A DNA stretch of 64,000 bases from Atrichornis clamosus. Lineage: Eukaryota; Chordata; Aves; Passeriformes; Menuridae. This document shows positions 36,420 to 47,550 of the stretch, one piece after another (position 1 is the stretch's first letter; each line of letters begins with the position of its first letter). The position numbers and the translations under genes were made by a program. The DNA lies in assembly GCA_013400975.1 (NCBI GenBank), contig WBMZ01014013.1:186001-250000 (forward strand), given 5' to 3'. The notes beneath the pieces are model-generated. The model made no database searches. It was not told the origin of the DNA and saw only the letters and a program-made list of their open reading frames with translations.

Positions 36420-36810
36420 AGAGGAGATGAAGTGGCATTGCTCACCACATGAAGTTCAGTGACTCAGTGTTCAAGGTTAATGACTCCTGTTTTGTGACCA
36501 AATCAGATTCTCTCCCTCTTTGCCCTTAAGAATCTGGAAGGCAGATTGTTTCACATAGATTAAGTGGGTTGATACAGCAGGATGTGGAATCTATCTCTGC
36601 TTGATAGGTTGTATTTTTAATGTTAAACATATAGCTGCACCTCCACTCTCCATAAATCTTTCCAGATCAATGTCGGAGCATTACAAAGATGATGATGATT
36701 CCAAAAGATACCTCAGTGTTTTCCTTTTTGATTTGGACACTCCCTGTATAGCAAGGGGTGCCAGAAAAGGCAGCATCTCCCTGAGCTCAAGTTTCTTCAT
36801 CTGATCTGTC
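36420..36810. promoter_or_regulatory. Candidate conserved non-coding element
   Basis: A unique, repeat-free stretch containing 'gtgactcagtg' (AP-1/MAF-like), 'aaggttaatgactc' (near 36474) and a short ATGATGATGAT run near 36690. A 67-codon plus frame at 36601-36804 has no recognisable domain. The regulatory reading is an inference from appearance. Confidence 0.25.
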
Positions 36811-38995
36811 TGCAAGTAAAAACTGGTAAACAACACCCTTCAGTCATGCACTGCCAAACGTGGGGACGTAACACATGAGCAGTTGTACTACACTGGATGA
36901 AATAAATGTCTGTCCCCAGACTTGTCTACAGCTTGGAAACTTTGGAGAATGAGAAATAAAGCAACAATATAACGGTACTCCCCTGCTATGCTTTTACCTC
37001 CACTGAACTGTGTCAATCACTTCTGCTTAAATAATCCATTACAAACTTATTTTCCATGTTTATCAAATTGATTTTAAACTACGTAAGCGTTAGACATTCA
37101 CACTATTCTATGATAGGGAATCAGTTAAAAGTATGCTGTGTACCTTTTAAAAAATTATATGAACTTTCTTATTTTAAGTTATAAACCTCATTCCCTACCT
37201 CCCAAAAGAACACCTGCATGATCTATTAAAGAGGACACACCTAAAAACCAGAGTGCACACCAGAAAGAGGCATCTTTAGATTACTGACTTGGAATCCAGG
37301 GGCTGCACCTCATAAAGAACAAGCACTGCTCTTAATTTTAAAAGACTACATGAAGGCTTCTACCCCAGAACCAGATTTTTAGTTCTGAATTTACCACAGA
37401 CATCAAATGCTCCTAATTCCTGTGGAAGCTGTTCAAGTATTTTCTGTCCTGTGGGTAGGTGCCAACACAAGTTACACAAAAAGTCTTTCCTATCCAGATC
37501 AAACACGAATTTGAGTCAAACACAGTTCCTTTATTTCAGCGTATTCTAAACTTTAGCAATAAATTGTCCTAGGATCAAAACTTATCATAAAAGTACGTTA
37601 CATTCCTGCCAGACTCCCCCTACAAATGGCTCTTCAGGCAAGATTTGTGCAAGATTTACATCTGGAGGGTGATAAGGATGCACTCCTTGCATCCTGTTCC
37701 GTGGTCACAGGGATGTTCCCTGTACAATGCAGCTGGAGAGGGCAGCGGCCAAGGAAGCCCTGAGTTGTTAAGGGTTTGACAACCTGTCATTTGACTGAAT
37801 ACTGCAGCCTTATTCTTATCTTTACCCCACTGAAAAGCTTAACAAAGTCCAGGAGCCTAAATACGACTTTTGGCACAGCAGAAACTGTTTCAGCCGAAAT
37901 AAAGTGACTAAATCCGAGGATGTTTACTGAGAAAAGTACAGAACAACATAAGAATCTTTTATCTCAAGGAATTGCAGATTCAGTTGTCTACCTTGTTTTC
38001 TCTTTCCTCCTCTTTTTTTCAAATAGCCAAACAGTTGAACAGTACAGGTTTTTTCACTCTTTTTCCCCAGCACACAGTGCATTACAGAGCCTACAATAAC
38101 TGTTTTGGGGGTTTTTTTTTTCCACTAACTAGTAGATTTCTCTGTAGAGTTTCTGAGAATAAATTAAACCAAATCTCAGAGGCTGCTTCTATGATGAAAA
38201 TTTTCAGCGCTCCTGCCAGAGCAAAGCAGTTGCCTTCAAGTATTAGAAGCATGGCAGTAAACAGGAAAGCCTAGGTCCTGTTGTAAAAGGTAAAATAAAG
38301 AGTAAAATATCTAAGAATGCCACAGAGCTTACTCTGTAGGTCTTGGTGGAAGCTGCAGGCCATAGCAACCCCCTGAGATGCTCCCCCTCAGCTGTCCTGC
38401 TAATGAGTACATTCAGCATTACTCACACCACAGAGCACCTGGCTCCCCAAAAGCTGACAAAGGAAGAAACTGCAATTAAGTGTGTGATTTAGTGGTCTTC
38501 CCATGGCTTTTCATTGATAAATCTGAAACCATACCCACCTATGGAACAAATAAACAGAACTCCAAAAAAAGTCAGTTGTTCCCCTCTGAAGTATTTCTCC
38601 CTGTGCACATCAGCAGCACTCATGCAATTTCTGCTGCAGAACAACGATGGAAGTTCCTTCCTCATATCTCATTCTTCATACTAATTTATTTTAAATAAGG
38701 TTCTCTCTTTCATCCCAGTTACTCCTGTAAAATTGGCTGTTGGCTAATTTTTAAATGCAGTTTTCACTGCCTTGACTAGGGTCACATCCTAGTGCTTCCC
38801 TGCTGTCAAAATGAGTGAAAATCTGTTTGCCATCCTTAGCAGAAACAAAAGAATTGTTTTGGGTTTCACTGAGGAAAAAAAAAAAAATTGCTTTGCTAAA
38901 TCCAAAAAGCAGATTTAGTTAAACTGAAGGGAAGATTCTGAACAAAGTTTTGAAACATCCAGAAGAGATTTACTGGCACAACTCCTGTGAGCATG
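36811..38995. other. Unique non-coding DNA
   Basis: The patch at 37640-37800 is more balanced in composition. A run of A lies near 38876-38887. The 100-codon plus frame at 37972-38274 has no motif. No named repeat was recognised. Confidence 0.55.
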
Positions 38996-39400
38996 TTAGG
39001 AAGTGGTGCTCGTCAGTGCTTCTAAGCAAGGGGTACACAGGTGGTGAGCCCCAAAATAGTGACTGATGCAGAATGCACCTGAAGGAAATAGAAGAAAGTT
39101 GGGTTCTTGTTTAGTGAAAGCAAACGCACCCATCACAAAGGGAGCAGGGAATGGGAGGCGGTGATGGCTGTGCAGGTGTTCACTGCCATCCTGATCCGAG
39201 GCATTCCCGGGAATGCTAACCGTGCTCAGGCTGTGCTCCTCAGCCAGCCTCAGTGAGCAGGCCCTGACCTCAGAAAGCACAACTGCATGCACAGGTGCAC
39301 GAACAACAGTGTCCAAGGCATTTCTTACACTTAACATTAATATTCTAAGACTCCTGCCTGCCTGCTGGAAGGATGGACCCAGGGCAGAAATTTGCAAAGA
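38996..39400. other. GC-richer patch with a 133-codon minus-strand open frame
   Basis: Composition rises above the surroundings, with several CpGs. A minus-strand frame of 133 codons (38996-39397) and an overlapping 64-codon plus frame are open. The minus product has a histidine/proline-rich middle and ten or so serines but no domain I know. Without splice support or a promoter it is not called as a gene. It might be an old, unrecognised repeat or a pseudogene fragment. Confidence 0.35.
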
Positions 39401-41428
39401 CAGGTAGTGCCTGGGGTTGAAGTCATTTCACTTGCTGATTATTCCACTGGTAGTATTTTTCCTCTTGAGCAAAATTTCAAATTATTCAGCCCTGACACAT
39501 TTTAAAAAACGCAACAGTGGTAAGAACCACTGCTGTCTGTGGGCATCCTTCCTGTGCCCACCTGTCGTGATTATCAAGTGAACATGAACTTCTAGAAATA
39601 CCAAAAATAACAAGCACATTTAATTGTTGTGAAACAATTTTCCTGACCCATGAAAAGATATCACGTTTCTGTTATCTAATGATGTCAGTCTCCTTTTTCT
39701 AAAAGTAAAAATTTTTTGTTTGTTTCTGAAAGACAAAAACCTGGACATCTTTTAAGTGTATATATAAACATATACATATGTGTACACACCAAAAGCCATC
39801 CCCTTGATTGTATATATTTATGTCTCAATCATACTTGATTGCATTTTCTAGAAAGTAAGATTCCTCCCCCTTCTGCAGCCCTTTATATCATAGCTGATTT
39901 AAGCAGTTTTCCATAAAATCCTGCAACATTAATGCATGAAAGAGGGCCTTGATTAATCTCTTCCCTAGCGCAATTTTGTTTGATTTGTAGTGGAAAGATT
40001 TGTCACTTTAGGGAGGTGCCTAGGGATGTACTTAGAACTGGAGATGTTCAGTCTTACAACGCACTCATTATGTCCCTACATGAAATTTCCCAGATTTTCG
40101 TTGGACTGAACCCTGACAAATATATTAGGAATATTCATGGTTATCATGCCTATACTCCATAAAAATTTGAATGGAAAATAACTGATATTTAAAGGTTCAC
40201 AGGCCTAAAAGAGTAAGAAATATGGAATGTTTTAAGCACTATGTGGGGAAGCAACACTGTTTTCCTTCTAAAAGTTTTTAAAGAAAAGGTTAAGTTTTCA
40301 ATGTGTATTGTTTAAATCTACAAATCTAGTACTATAACTCTACAAATTAGTGAACTTCACCTACCTCCTTGGTTTCAAAGGGAAAACAGATGTATTTTCT
40401 TTCTCTATAGTTTTATTTTGTTTGATTCTCCTTTTACCACAAATTAATGATGCTTTCCCACTAACAGCTACTTGATTATCCACGAGACACAAGGCAGCTG
40501 TGTACTATTTTCACAGTGAAAGATATGAGAAAGCACTTCAGTAAATACCAGGATACATAAAAGTGCTGCATTTTTCACTGAGTGTAGCTCTAAACCAAAG
40601 TCTTACAAATGTAAATAATTTCATTATCTTTTATTAAAAAATTAAACAATACATTATGCATTAATATTTAGGTGAACAGCTCTGCATTCTAGGGCTCCAT
40701 GAAGTTGCTAGTTCTGTAAATCAGTATTCTGCCATGAATAATTATGAAAATTTATTCAGATTGGCAAAGGCTGGAAAAGAAATACATGGCTGTCCTTAAA
40801 GAGGGGCTGAAGATAATGCTTAGCTAATAGGCCTGATTTTCACAACATGCACATGGAGATCATTAGGAACAAAAAGGATTAAGAGAAGTAAAAGAGTTAA
40901 AAATCTCAATTCTTGTAATTTGGATGAATCTAAGAGACCGAAAATACAGAACAAAAATATAGCCTGCCTTTTATTCAGTTCTGAAATACCTGCAAAGGGC
41001 AACCTAAAACTGAAAAATGGAGTAAGTGCAATGAGGCCTTTAGAATAATTATGTGTTGTTAATTGAAGAATGTTAATCATGTCATATTAGGAGGAAGAGA
41101 GGGTTAAATTGGTAAAATTTCAATTCACTTAGGCCTTATCTCTTGTTGGAATGAACCAGATGATTAATCCTTAATATTCTTCAGGGATACAGAGAACATC
41201 AGCAATTAAATTAACAACTACAAAGTTTATGCTCAGAGATTCAAAAATGAAAGACAGAAACACTTTAATTTTTCACAAGTTGTTACCTTAATTATCTTCT
41301 TATTGCTTCTGTCTCTTCTCCCTCATTACAAAAACACACCCCTCAGTGTTCACGGATCCCTTTAATTTGCCGTAGCTCGGCAGCTCTGTAAGGAACGTCA
41401 TCTGAGCTGCAGAAGTCATAAATCTTAC
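39401..41428. other. Unique AT-rich non-coding DNA
   Basis: A degenerate TA/CA patch lies at 39757-39789. The stretch at 41090-41260 is TTAAT-rich and might be regulatory. A 60-codon plus frame at 39980-40162 has no domain. No named repeat was recognised. Confidence 0.55.
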
Positions 41429-41542
41429 TTTGTGCATGCTCATTGTAAATAAATCGTTCTGCTGTACCTTGTCCCCGTGTTCCAACTGCAAGTGCTGACA
41501 AATTTGTGTTTCTTTGCAAACAGCAGTGTCCATCAAAAGTTG
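41429..41542 (-). CDS. Candidate internal exon of an unrecognised gene (hypothesis)
   Basis: On the minus strand the pyrimidine tract and acceptor 'cttccttttctgccag' end at 41543, and the donor 'gtaaga' begins at 41428 after 'cacaaa'. The 114 bases between are exactly 38 codons with no stop, phase 0 at both ends. The translation begins QLLMDTAVCKETQICQHL and ends MSMHK. Several CpGs are retained in an AT-rich setting, and the frame stays open past the donor to 41300 (91 codons in all from the first ATG). An alternative donor 'gtacag' lies 39 bases earlier in the exon. No protein family is recognised. It is the most exon-like segment in the window but could still be chance. Confidence 0.28.
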
Positions 41543-42129
41543 CTGGCAGAAAAGGAAGGCTTCCTTAGCACACAAAGTGAAGTTTCTTTTATGAAAATAT
41601 AAAAGAAGTGCAGATATCTAAGTCAACCTAATAGTTATTATGCAAAGTGCAATAGGAAGATAAAGGGATAAGTTTCTTATGAAACCTTCTAATTCTGCAG
41701 TCATGAAAATAAGTGTAGTTCCAGATCATTCATGAAAATTATACACCACTTAGAAATTACAGACTGACATTTAAATATTCTTTGCTTAGAGAAGAAAACA
41801 AAAGACAAAATGGAGGACTCAAGAAAGTGTTTGGGATTCTTTCTTAAGAGTTGCATTAGAACATATGGAATCTTGTTATCAATACTGGACTGCATCACAT
41901 ATTGAATGATTTCAAATGTAATTGCTGTGAAAGTAAATGCTCCCACAAGTTGAATGTAAAAATCTATGCCCGCGAAACACAGGGACTTGACATTGTTACC
42001 ACCAGGCTTGCTTTCAAAATTATCAAAGTTTTAAAGTAAAATGTCACATCCCTGAAGGGTGCCCTTACAACAAATTATTAACGAAGCTCTATTGATCCTC
42101 ACCCAAACAGAAAAATCTCAATAAATCTC
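41543..42129. other. Unique AT-rich non-coding DNA
   Basis: No feature was recognised. An 81-codon minus frame at 41701-41946 lacks motifs. Confidence 0.58.
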
Positions 42130-42425
42130 TTCTGGACCTTTGCTGAAGCTGGAAAATGCATTACACCCCCCTACTGACCACAATTTTTATTATCGCTATT
42201 GTGTTTGCAGGGCAGTCAATTTTATACAGCATTACAAACTGCCAAGTGCTAAAGTGATTTCCTCTATTACTGAGGTCCATGTATTAAATTTAGTGAGGCA
42301 CAATATCAGGCTTCAAATATTGCAGGGTTTCGAATTGAATGCAGCTGAGCCTAATGTTATCAACCTGACAAAATACACTGACATATTAAGTAGCAAATCA
42401 TTTATTCATATTTGGGACTAGTTTT
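42130..42425. promoter_or_regulatory. Candidate conserved non-coding element
   Basis: About 300 bases of unique sequence without simple repeats. The words 'tttttattatcgctattgtg' (HOX/SOX-like) and 'tttatacagcattacaaact' occur, with CAATTTT and several ATTA/TAAT cores. It is open for 93 codons on the plus strand, but the product has no domain, and the style (many short AT-rich factor-binding words at even density) fits an enhancer better. Not tested by alignment. Confidence 0.32.
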
Positions 42426-44985
42426 GTTTTTCTGTTCAGCTGTATAGTTTTAGATTAGTCACAGTATTTCAAAATGTGACTATTACTGTGAAGTCCAAAG
42501 ACACTGTGGAATGTATATTTCATACACTTATTATGCACTGTAGATCAGAGAAATATGCCTCAATGGCCTGTTATCACATATAAATACATGTAAATTAATA
42601 AAGTGCTTTGCATACTGCAGGTTTAGACTGCAAATACTTTAATCCTTTAGAAAAATCAGTGATAAACATTTCAGGTACTTTGTGTTATAGTTAAATACAA
42701 AGCTAAAATTCTCAGATTGAGTTTAATTTTGTGCTTCTTTTTGCCCTGATCATTCTTTTCCCTCCAGTCTGAAATATTCAAAACTAGTGGATTTTGGAGC
42801 TTGTAGATATTATTTGAAACCTAGTTCTTACTGAAATATGCCTGTTGGAATGTACACCACGTCCACCTGGAAGAACTGATGTATCTGGAATATTCCAATA
42901 CTTGTCCCTAAAACTAATGATTGCTTACATCAATGGAAATAAAGCTTTCTATCTCTTTTTGTCAATGAATAGCATATATTTCCATAACAAATTGAGAAGA
43001 AATATCCAACATTTTGCTTGCATGAAATAATCCAAATGATACCCTTTGGTAAAAGCTGAAGCTGCAAGGCTTTGAGTAAAGACAAGTTCTGCATTGGCAC
43101 TGTTATTTTATTGAATAGCAGTTTCCTACCTTCTGGGTGTGGATCATGAGACCTTTTATAAATGACTTTACATCCCTTACAGTTCTGTGGTTTTCTGCTT
43201 CTTTGGTCTAATTGTGCAACTATTAAACTGCAAAAACTGCCATTAAAAATTGCTCACAGTGGATCTCTGGACAGAACCACCTGCCCTCCTGCAAAAGCTC
43301 CAGGGAAGACTCCCATAACTTCCTCTCTGAAATTCTCTGTCTTTAACGTGCAGCATATCCCCAGCTGGGAAGAGAGAAAGAAAACATCACTGACAGATTG
43401 GTGCAACATTCCAAATGTGAAAGAAAATCTCCAAAAGAAAGGACAGAACTCCCCTCCCTTTTAAACTTTTCCAGGCTAAATCACACATCTCGGTTTGCTG
43501 GGGAGGACCTGACAGTCTGCAGTCTTTTACTTTGGGTATTTCATTGCTGTAGCTAATTCTGTCCTAACGGCCACCTTGGATACTAAACTGTCCAAATCAA
43601 TCATGAAACAGTTTAGCACTGTGCTTTGTATTGTCAAATGGCTTCTACACCTGCCTCTTAGGAGGCAGCAGGTCAAAAATATTGCTACCTTGAACTTTAT
43701 TATGGAGTTAGAAAGCCAACTTTCTACAGGAAAGCCTAATTCCAGCCCTGAATTTTGTGCGTGCTTTTTCTCCCCATGTATTTTCCCCTCAATCTTTCTT
43801 AGACAATTGCTGCAACACTAGTTGGCTGCAAGCAAACAAATAAGCAAACAGAGTGAATGCTAAAAAACAAGCATTAAATATTTAAACTTGGGAGCACTTC
43901 CCTTTTGGAGTTAGACCCCTGGTGTTTCAGTTGCAAGCCCCTTCCTCAAAAGATAAAGCATTTAACATAAGCTGACACTCAAACGTCTCAGTCTCATACA
44001 CTGCCAGGGTTCCTCCTTGTCACCAAAAGAGATCAGATATTATTTTGCTAATTGGACTGAAAAATGCTCTTGGCATTCAGGGACTTCCCACATATTCACC
44101 ACTGAGCTCTTGGACCATGTGGGTCCCTGAACTGGCTTTATGGAAGTTTCTCTGTGTTCTCATCACAAATGGGACTCCTCCCATTCAACACCAACATTTA
44201 ACTGTGTCTATTCAGTTCCACTGCAGAAATTCCACAGGAGTAGTGAGGAACAACACCCTTCATGGTCCTATGGCTAGAGCTAATGACACTACTTCTTTCA
44301 TTCCTGAAATGTTAATTAGCTTGTAAGTCTCACACTTGGTAATGAAATATTTATTTTCCTGGAGTACTACATGTAACTTAAGAATTAAAAGTGAATCTAG
44401 ATGTATTACTGAATATAAAAATCATTTTTTCTAAACCACGTTGTAATCTACAAGGGAGAAACACAATATATTATCACAAAGAATTTCCTTATTCACATGG
44501 CTGAGTACTATCTATTTTAAGCACTTCGCATTTTGAATTTTGGAAGAGCAGGCTCTGTTGCTTGCAAGAGTTCTTTGAAACAAACAAAATATTCCACAAA
44601 CTTAAATGCTTGAATTCCAACCGTCGGTTAAATTACATTACATTTCATTTAGATTCATCAAGGATATAACCACTTTGACAATATTTTTTCCCATTTGTGA
44701 CCTGAGCTTCTCAGAGAGAAGTTTGGCATGCTGACAAAAAAACTGGATATGAATACCAAAATAATGGAATCATCATGTTGAACTCAAAGCACTGGGGACA
44801 CCTCCGAGAAACTGAAAAGGATGGGAATAATCACCCAGAAGAATCTCAAGATCTGAGAAGAAAATGACTACAGGAAGGGTGGAAGAATTGACTTGCTGGC
44901 TAATAAGCAGTGAAAGTCTGGAGCAAGAATCAGGATTTCCCTTGGTAGAAAAGAATTAAATTAGCCTAGTGGGCACAGGTTAAGT
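42426..44985. other. Unique non-coding DNA
   Basis: Open frames at 43162-43464 and 44045-44326 (plus) show no known domain. The 44040-44300 stretch is somewhat GC-richer. No named repeat was recognised. The last 100 bases may include decayed middle LTR sequence from the next element. Confidence 0.55.
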
Positions 44986-45245
44986 CCATTTCTGTTGCTG
45001 AGCATAAATACACTTTTGATCAGATCAGGTTGGATGTGTCCAGGTTATGCCCCCTCCCAGCCTCTGCCATCTCCATCCTACTCCCGGTGGGAGGCAGGGT
45101 GGGAAAAAGGGGAAGCATTGATGCTGTCCTGCTCTGTTCAGCAGTAGCCAAAACAGAGGTTGTTATCCACACTGTTCAAACCTAAACACAGCCCCACATG
45201 GCCTCTGAGAAGAGAATCAACTCCATCACAGCCAGACCTGGTACA
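44986..45245 (-). mobile_element. Avian ERVL-type LTR, 5' part (minus strand)
   Basis: Read on the minus strand from 45245, the segment starts with TG and follows the 5' half of a common avian ERVL-like LTR. It runs 'tgtaccaggtctggctgtga', then 'tggagttgattctcttc' (consensus 'tagagttaattttcttc'), 'ggctgtgtttaggtttg', 'aacagtgtggataacaac' (consensus 'aacagtgttgataacac'), 'gctgggagggggcata' and 'tatgctcagcaac' (consensus 'catgctcagcaataaaa'). The 3' half, including the 'aaaccacgaca' end, is absent or unrecognisable. It appears to be the complementary half of the same LTR type whose 3' half survives at about 5.0 kb. There are no viral genes. Confidence 0.85.
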
Positions 45246-45999
45246 GGGATTGATGGTTTTTAGCTGAAATGCCTCCTGAACAGGGCTGAGGGAGGTATAA
45301 AGAAATCACTGAGAAGCTTCCCCAATGTGATTTCCAAATGAGGTGTCCAAGAATCAGCTCCCATGTCATGGAACCATCTTTTGCCCAACTCATTATGGTC
45401 TTTTAGGGCAGCCACATGTTGGTTTCAAAAATCAGCAATTCACAGTAAATGACCAGGGATGAAAACAATGCAGTAATTGACTCTGTGCTGTGATCATGTG
45501 ACACTAAGAAATCATTCTTCTCAGGCCTATCCTGCCACTCCTTGGCTATTCACATGGCCCAGGAATTTTTCCAGTACACAATCATAACTCTGTCATAAAC
45601 TATTATGCAAAATATCTGTAATTCCTATAGTTGCCCCAATTAAATTCCAATAAATTTTACTGTTTAGAGACTATTCTGTTGAAGAGGAGCTCTTCTGACA
45701 AGTAAGAGCATGATGGCATTTACCTGAAATAGTTCCAAACTAACTGAGCTATTAACATGTATAAAACCTATATGAAAACAAGATTCCCACACAGCAAATC
45801 ATATCCCAAACAACTCATCCTACAGACCTTTCTTGATGTGGAAAATGGTGGTTTTGAATGGAACTGAGCCAGTGGAACATGATGGAAAGGACTGGTTCAA
45901 ATACCACTAGCACATGTGAAGCTGTGTATGCTGAGTTTTCTACAAGGGAATTTGCACTAAAATATTTAGTCACTTAAATAATGTGCATTTAACAAAAAC
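45246..45999. other. Unique non-coding DNA
   Basis: No feature was recognised. Confidence 0.58.
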
Positions 46000-46460
46000 A
46001 GAAGAAAGACTGCTTGGTCATATTTAGCTTGACTGTGAAAACATTATTACATTTGTTCCCTAATAAGACATATCTCTAGCATAAACTGGAGTCACTTCAC
46101 TTAAAAGATGACTGAATCAGATTACTTCAGTAGTACCGTAGAAAAAAAAAATCTTCAGTGTGTAAAACACTGCTGCAAAACATGAGTAAATATTATTTCC
46201 TCCGTGTCCAACTGAATAAGACATGAACAGGCTTGCTTTTCAGCAGGAAAGATTCCAATTGAACATGTGGCTCACTTGTGTGTGTTTTTTATAGCTAAGA
46301 GATATATTTGACTTGTCTGTTTATAATTGCTTTTTATAAACCAATTTAAATTAAGAATTTGTTCACAGGCTGTGAACATCCATATATTAACTTAAAACAG
46401 GATTGTTATCTTCAGTTTCACTGTGTAGTTCTGCATTAATAGCATATGATAACCTCGTGA
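46000..46460. promoter_or_regulatory. Candidate conserved non-coding element(s)
   Basis: AT-rich but non-repetitive sequence with 'tttataattgctttttataa', 'aatttaaattaag', 'tgcattaatagc' and E-box-like CACTTG/CATGTG words near 46266-46280. An A9 run at 46142 interrupts the left part. No open frame. Appearance only. Confidence 0.25.
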
Positions 46461-46883
46461 AATAAGAGAGTAAATGCTTAAGACACACATTAATAATGAA
46501 TAGTGAGAGACAGAAGTGCAGGAGGAACTTTTACAAGAGCCAGTAACACATCACTGCAACACACCACAGGATTCCTCACATCTGGGAGTGGTAGGATGAG
46601 ATGTTCTATGCTACCTCAGATAGGTGTGTATGTATTATTAAATTATCTTCCTAGTCTTTCCAAGATTTAATTCCACATTCCTCATTTGTGTCCAGCATAT
46701 TTTTCCTATAGCATTTGTAATTTTGTCTTTGTGTTAGATCAGCTTTCTTCTGTTGCTTGAGACTAACCTCTTCTACTTGTCCTACTTATCATGAGGAATT
46801 ATCCAATACACAAATCAAAATTTGCATCCTATTGCTATTATTCTGTTCTGCCCACTGAATCAAACGCATTGCCAGACATGCAG
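46461..46883. other. Unique AT-rich non-coding DNA
   Basis: No feature was recognised. Confidence 0.6.
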
Positions 46884-46897
46884 AAAAAAAAAAAAAA
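46884..46897. repeat. A14 homopolymer
   Basis: Fourteen consecutive A. The upstream sequence is not a recognised retroposon. Confidence 0.9.
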
Positions 46898-47435
46898 GTA
46901 ACCAAAATACTCTGACTCTTAACCATCCAATTCAAAGAATTGCAGTAAAGTCCCACCACGAGGGTAAACCAGACCCTTTCCTAAAGCAAGTTTTTAATTG
47001 CCTTTCAGCCACAATCACCCCCCCAAAAAATTAAAGTTTTTTTACAAACAGTTTCTGTTGGAATTATTTTTCCTTATCCGAGAGGGTGGTGCCATCTACA
47101 TCTACAATCAAAACACAGCAAAGTAAGGGCATTATTGTTAGCATCATTACCAACTTACTCTGGGTAGAAACAAATGCTCAAAGAGCTCAAGTTTCCCACT
47201 GCTGCATGTTTCATGTTGCCCCCAAATGCTATGGCAGTAAATAGGGTTTGAAATACATGAAGACAAAAAATAAGCTCACCCTGTGAGTTGCTTGAGAAGT
47301 AGAGCCTTACTGATGTAAAGAGGACGCAATTTCTTCACATTTAACTGAAAAGGGCTGTGACTGTTCTGATCTTAAATACACTTATTTCATTTCAGCCCAT
47401 TGACCTCTCTCTCCCTCATTTTCCTTCCCTTTCAG
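46898..47435. other. Unique non-coding DNA
   Basis: Nothing was recognised. The last 60 bases form the pyrimidine-rich approach to the candidate exon that follows. Confidence 0.55.
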
Positions 47436-47550
47436 TGACACATCTTCTTTTCCCCTTCTTTCCTCACTGTTCCTGTTGTTACTGGGATGCTGCATTTACC
47501 AGACAACGCTGGAGTGTGAAGGCACCACTGGACAAACAATCATGGCCATG
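47436..47550 (+). ncRNA. Candidate exon, plus strand (coding status unknown)
   Basis: A long pyrimidine tract and 'ttccttccctttcag' acceptor end at 47435, and a consensus 'gtgagt' donor follows 47550. A second acceptor 'gctgcatttaccag' ends at 47502, which would give a 48-base exon open in the frame TTLECEGTTGQTIMAM. With the first acceptor the exon is 115 bases and a different frame is open. The type is given as ncRNA because no protein similarity is seen; an lncRNA exon, a small coding exon or chance are all possible. It is on the opposite strand to the other two candidate exons. Confidence 0.18.

Noticed and set aside
37092..37125. 'attctatgatag' resembling a CR1 tail word
   Set aside because: No upstream CR1 body; a short match of this kind occurs by chance in AT-rich DNA.
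45895..45910. 'ggttcaaatacc' resembling a tRNA T-arm
   Set aside because: No acceptor stem, D-arm or anticodon arm can be placed around it.
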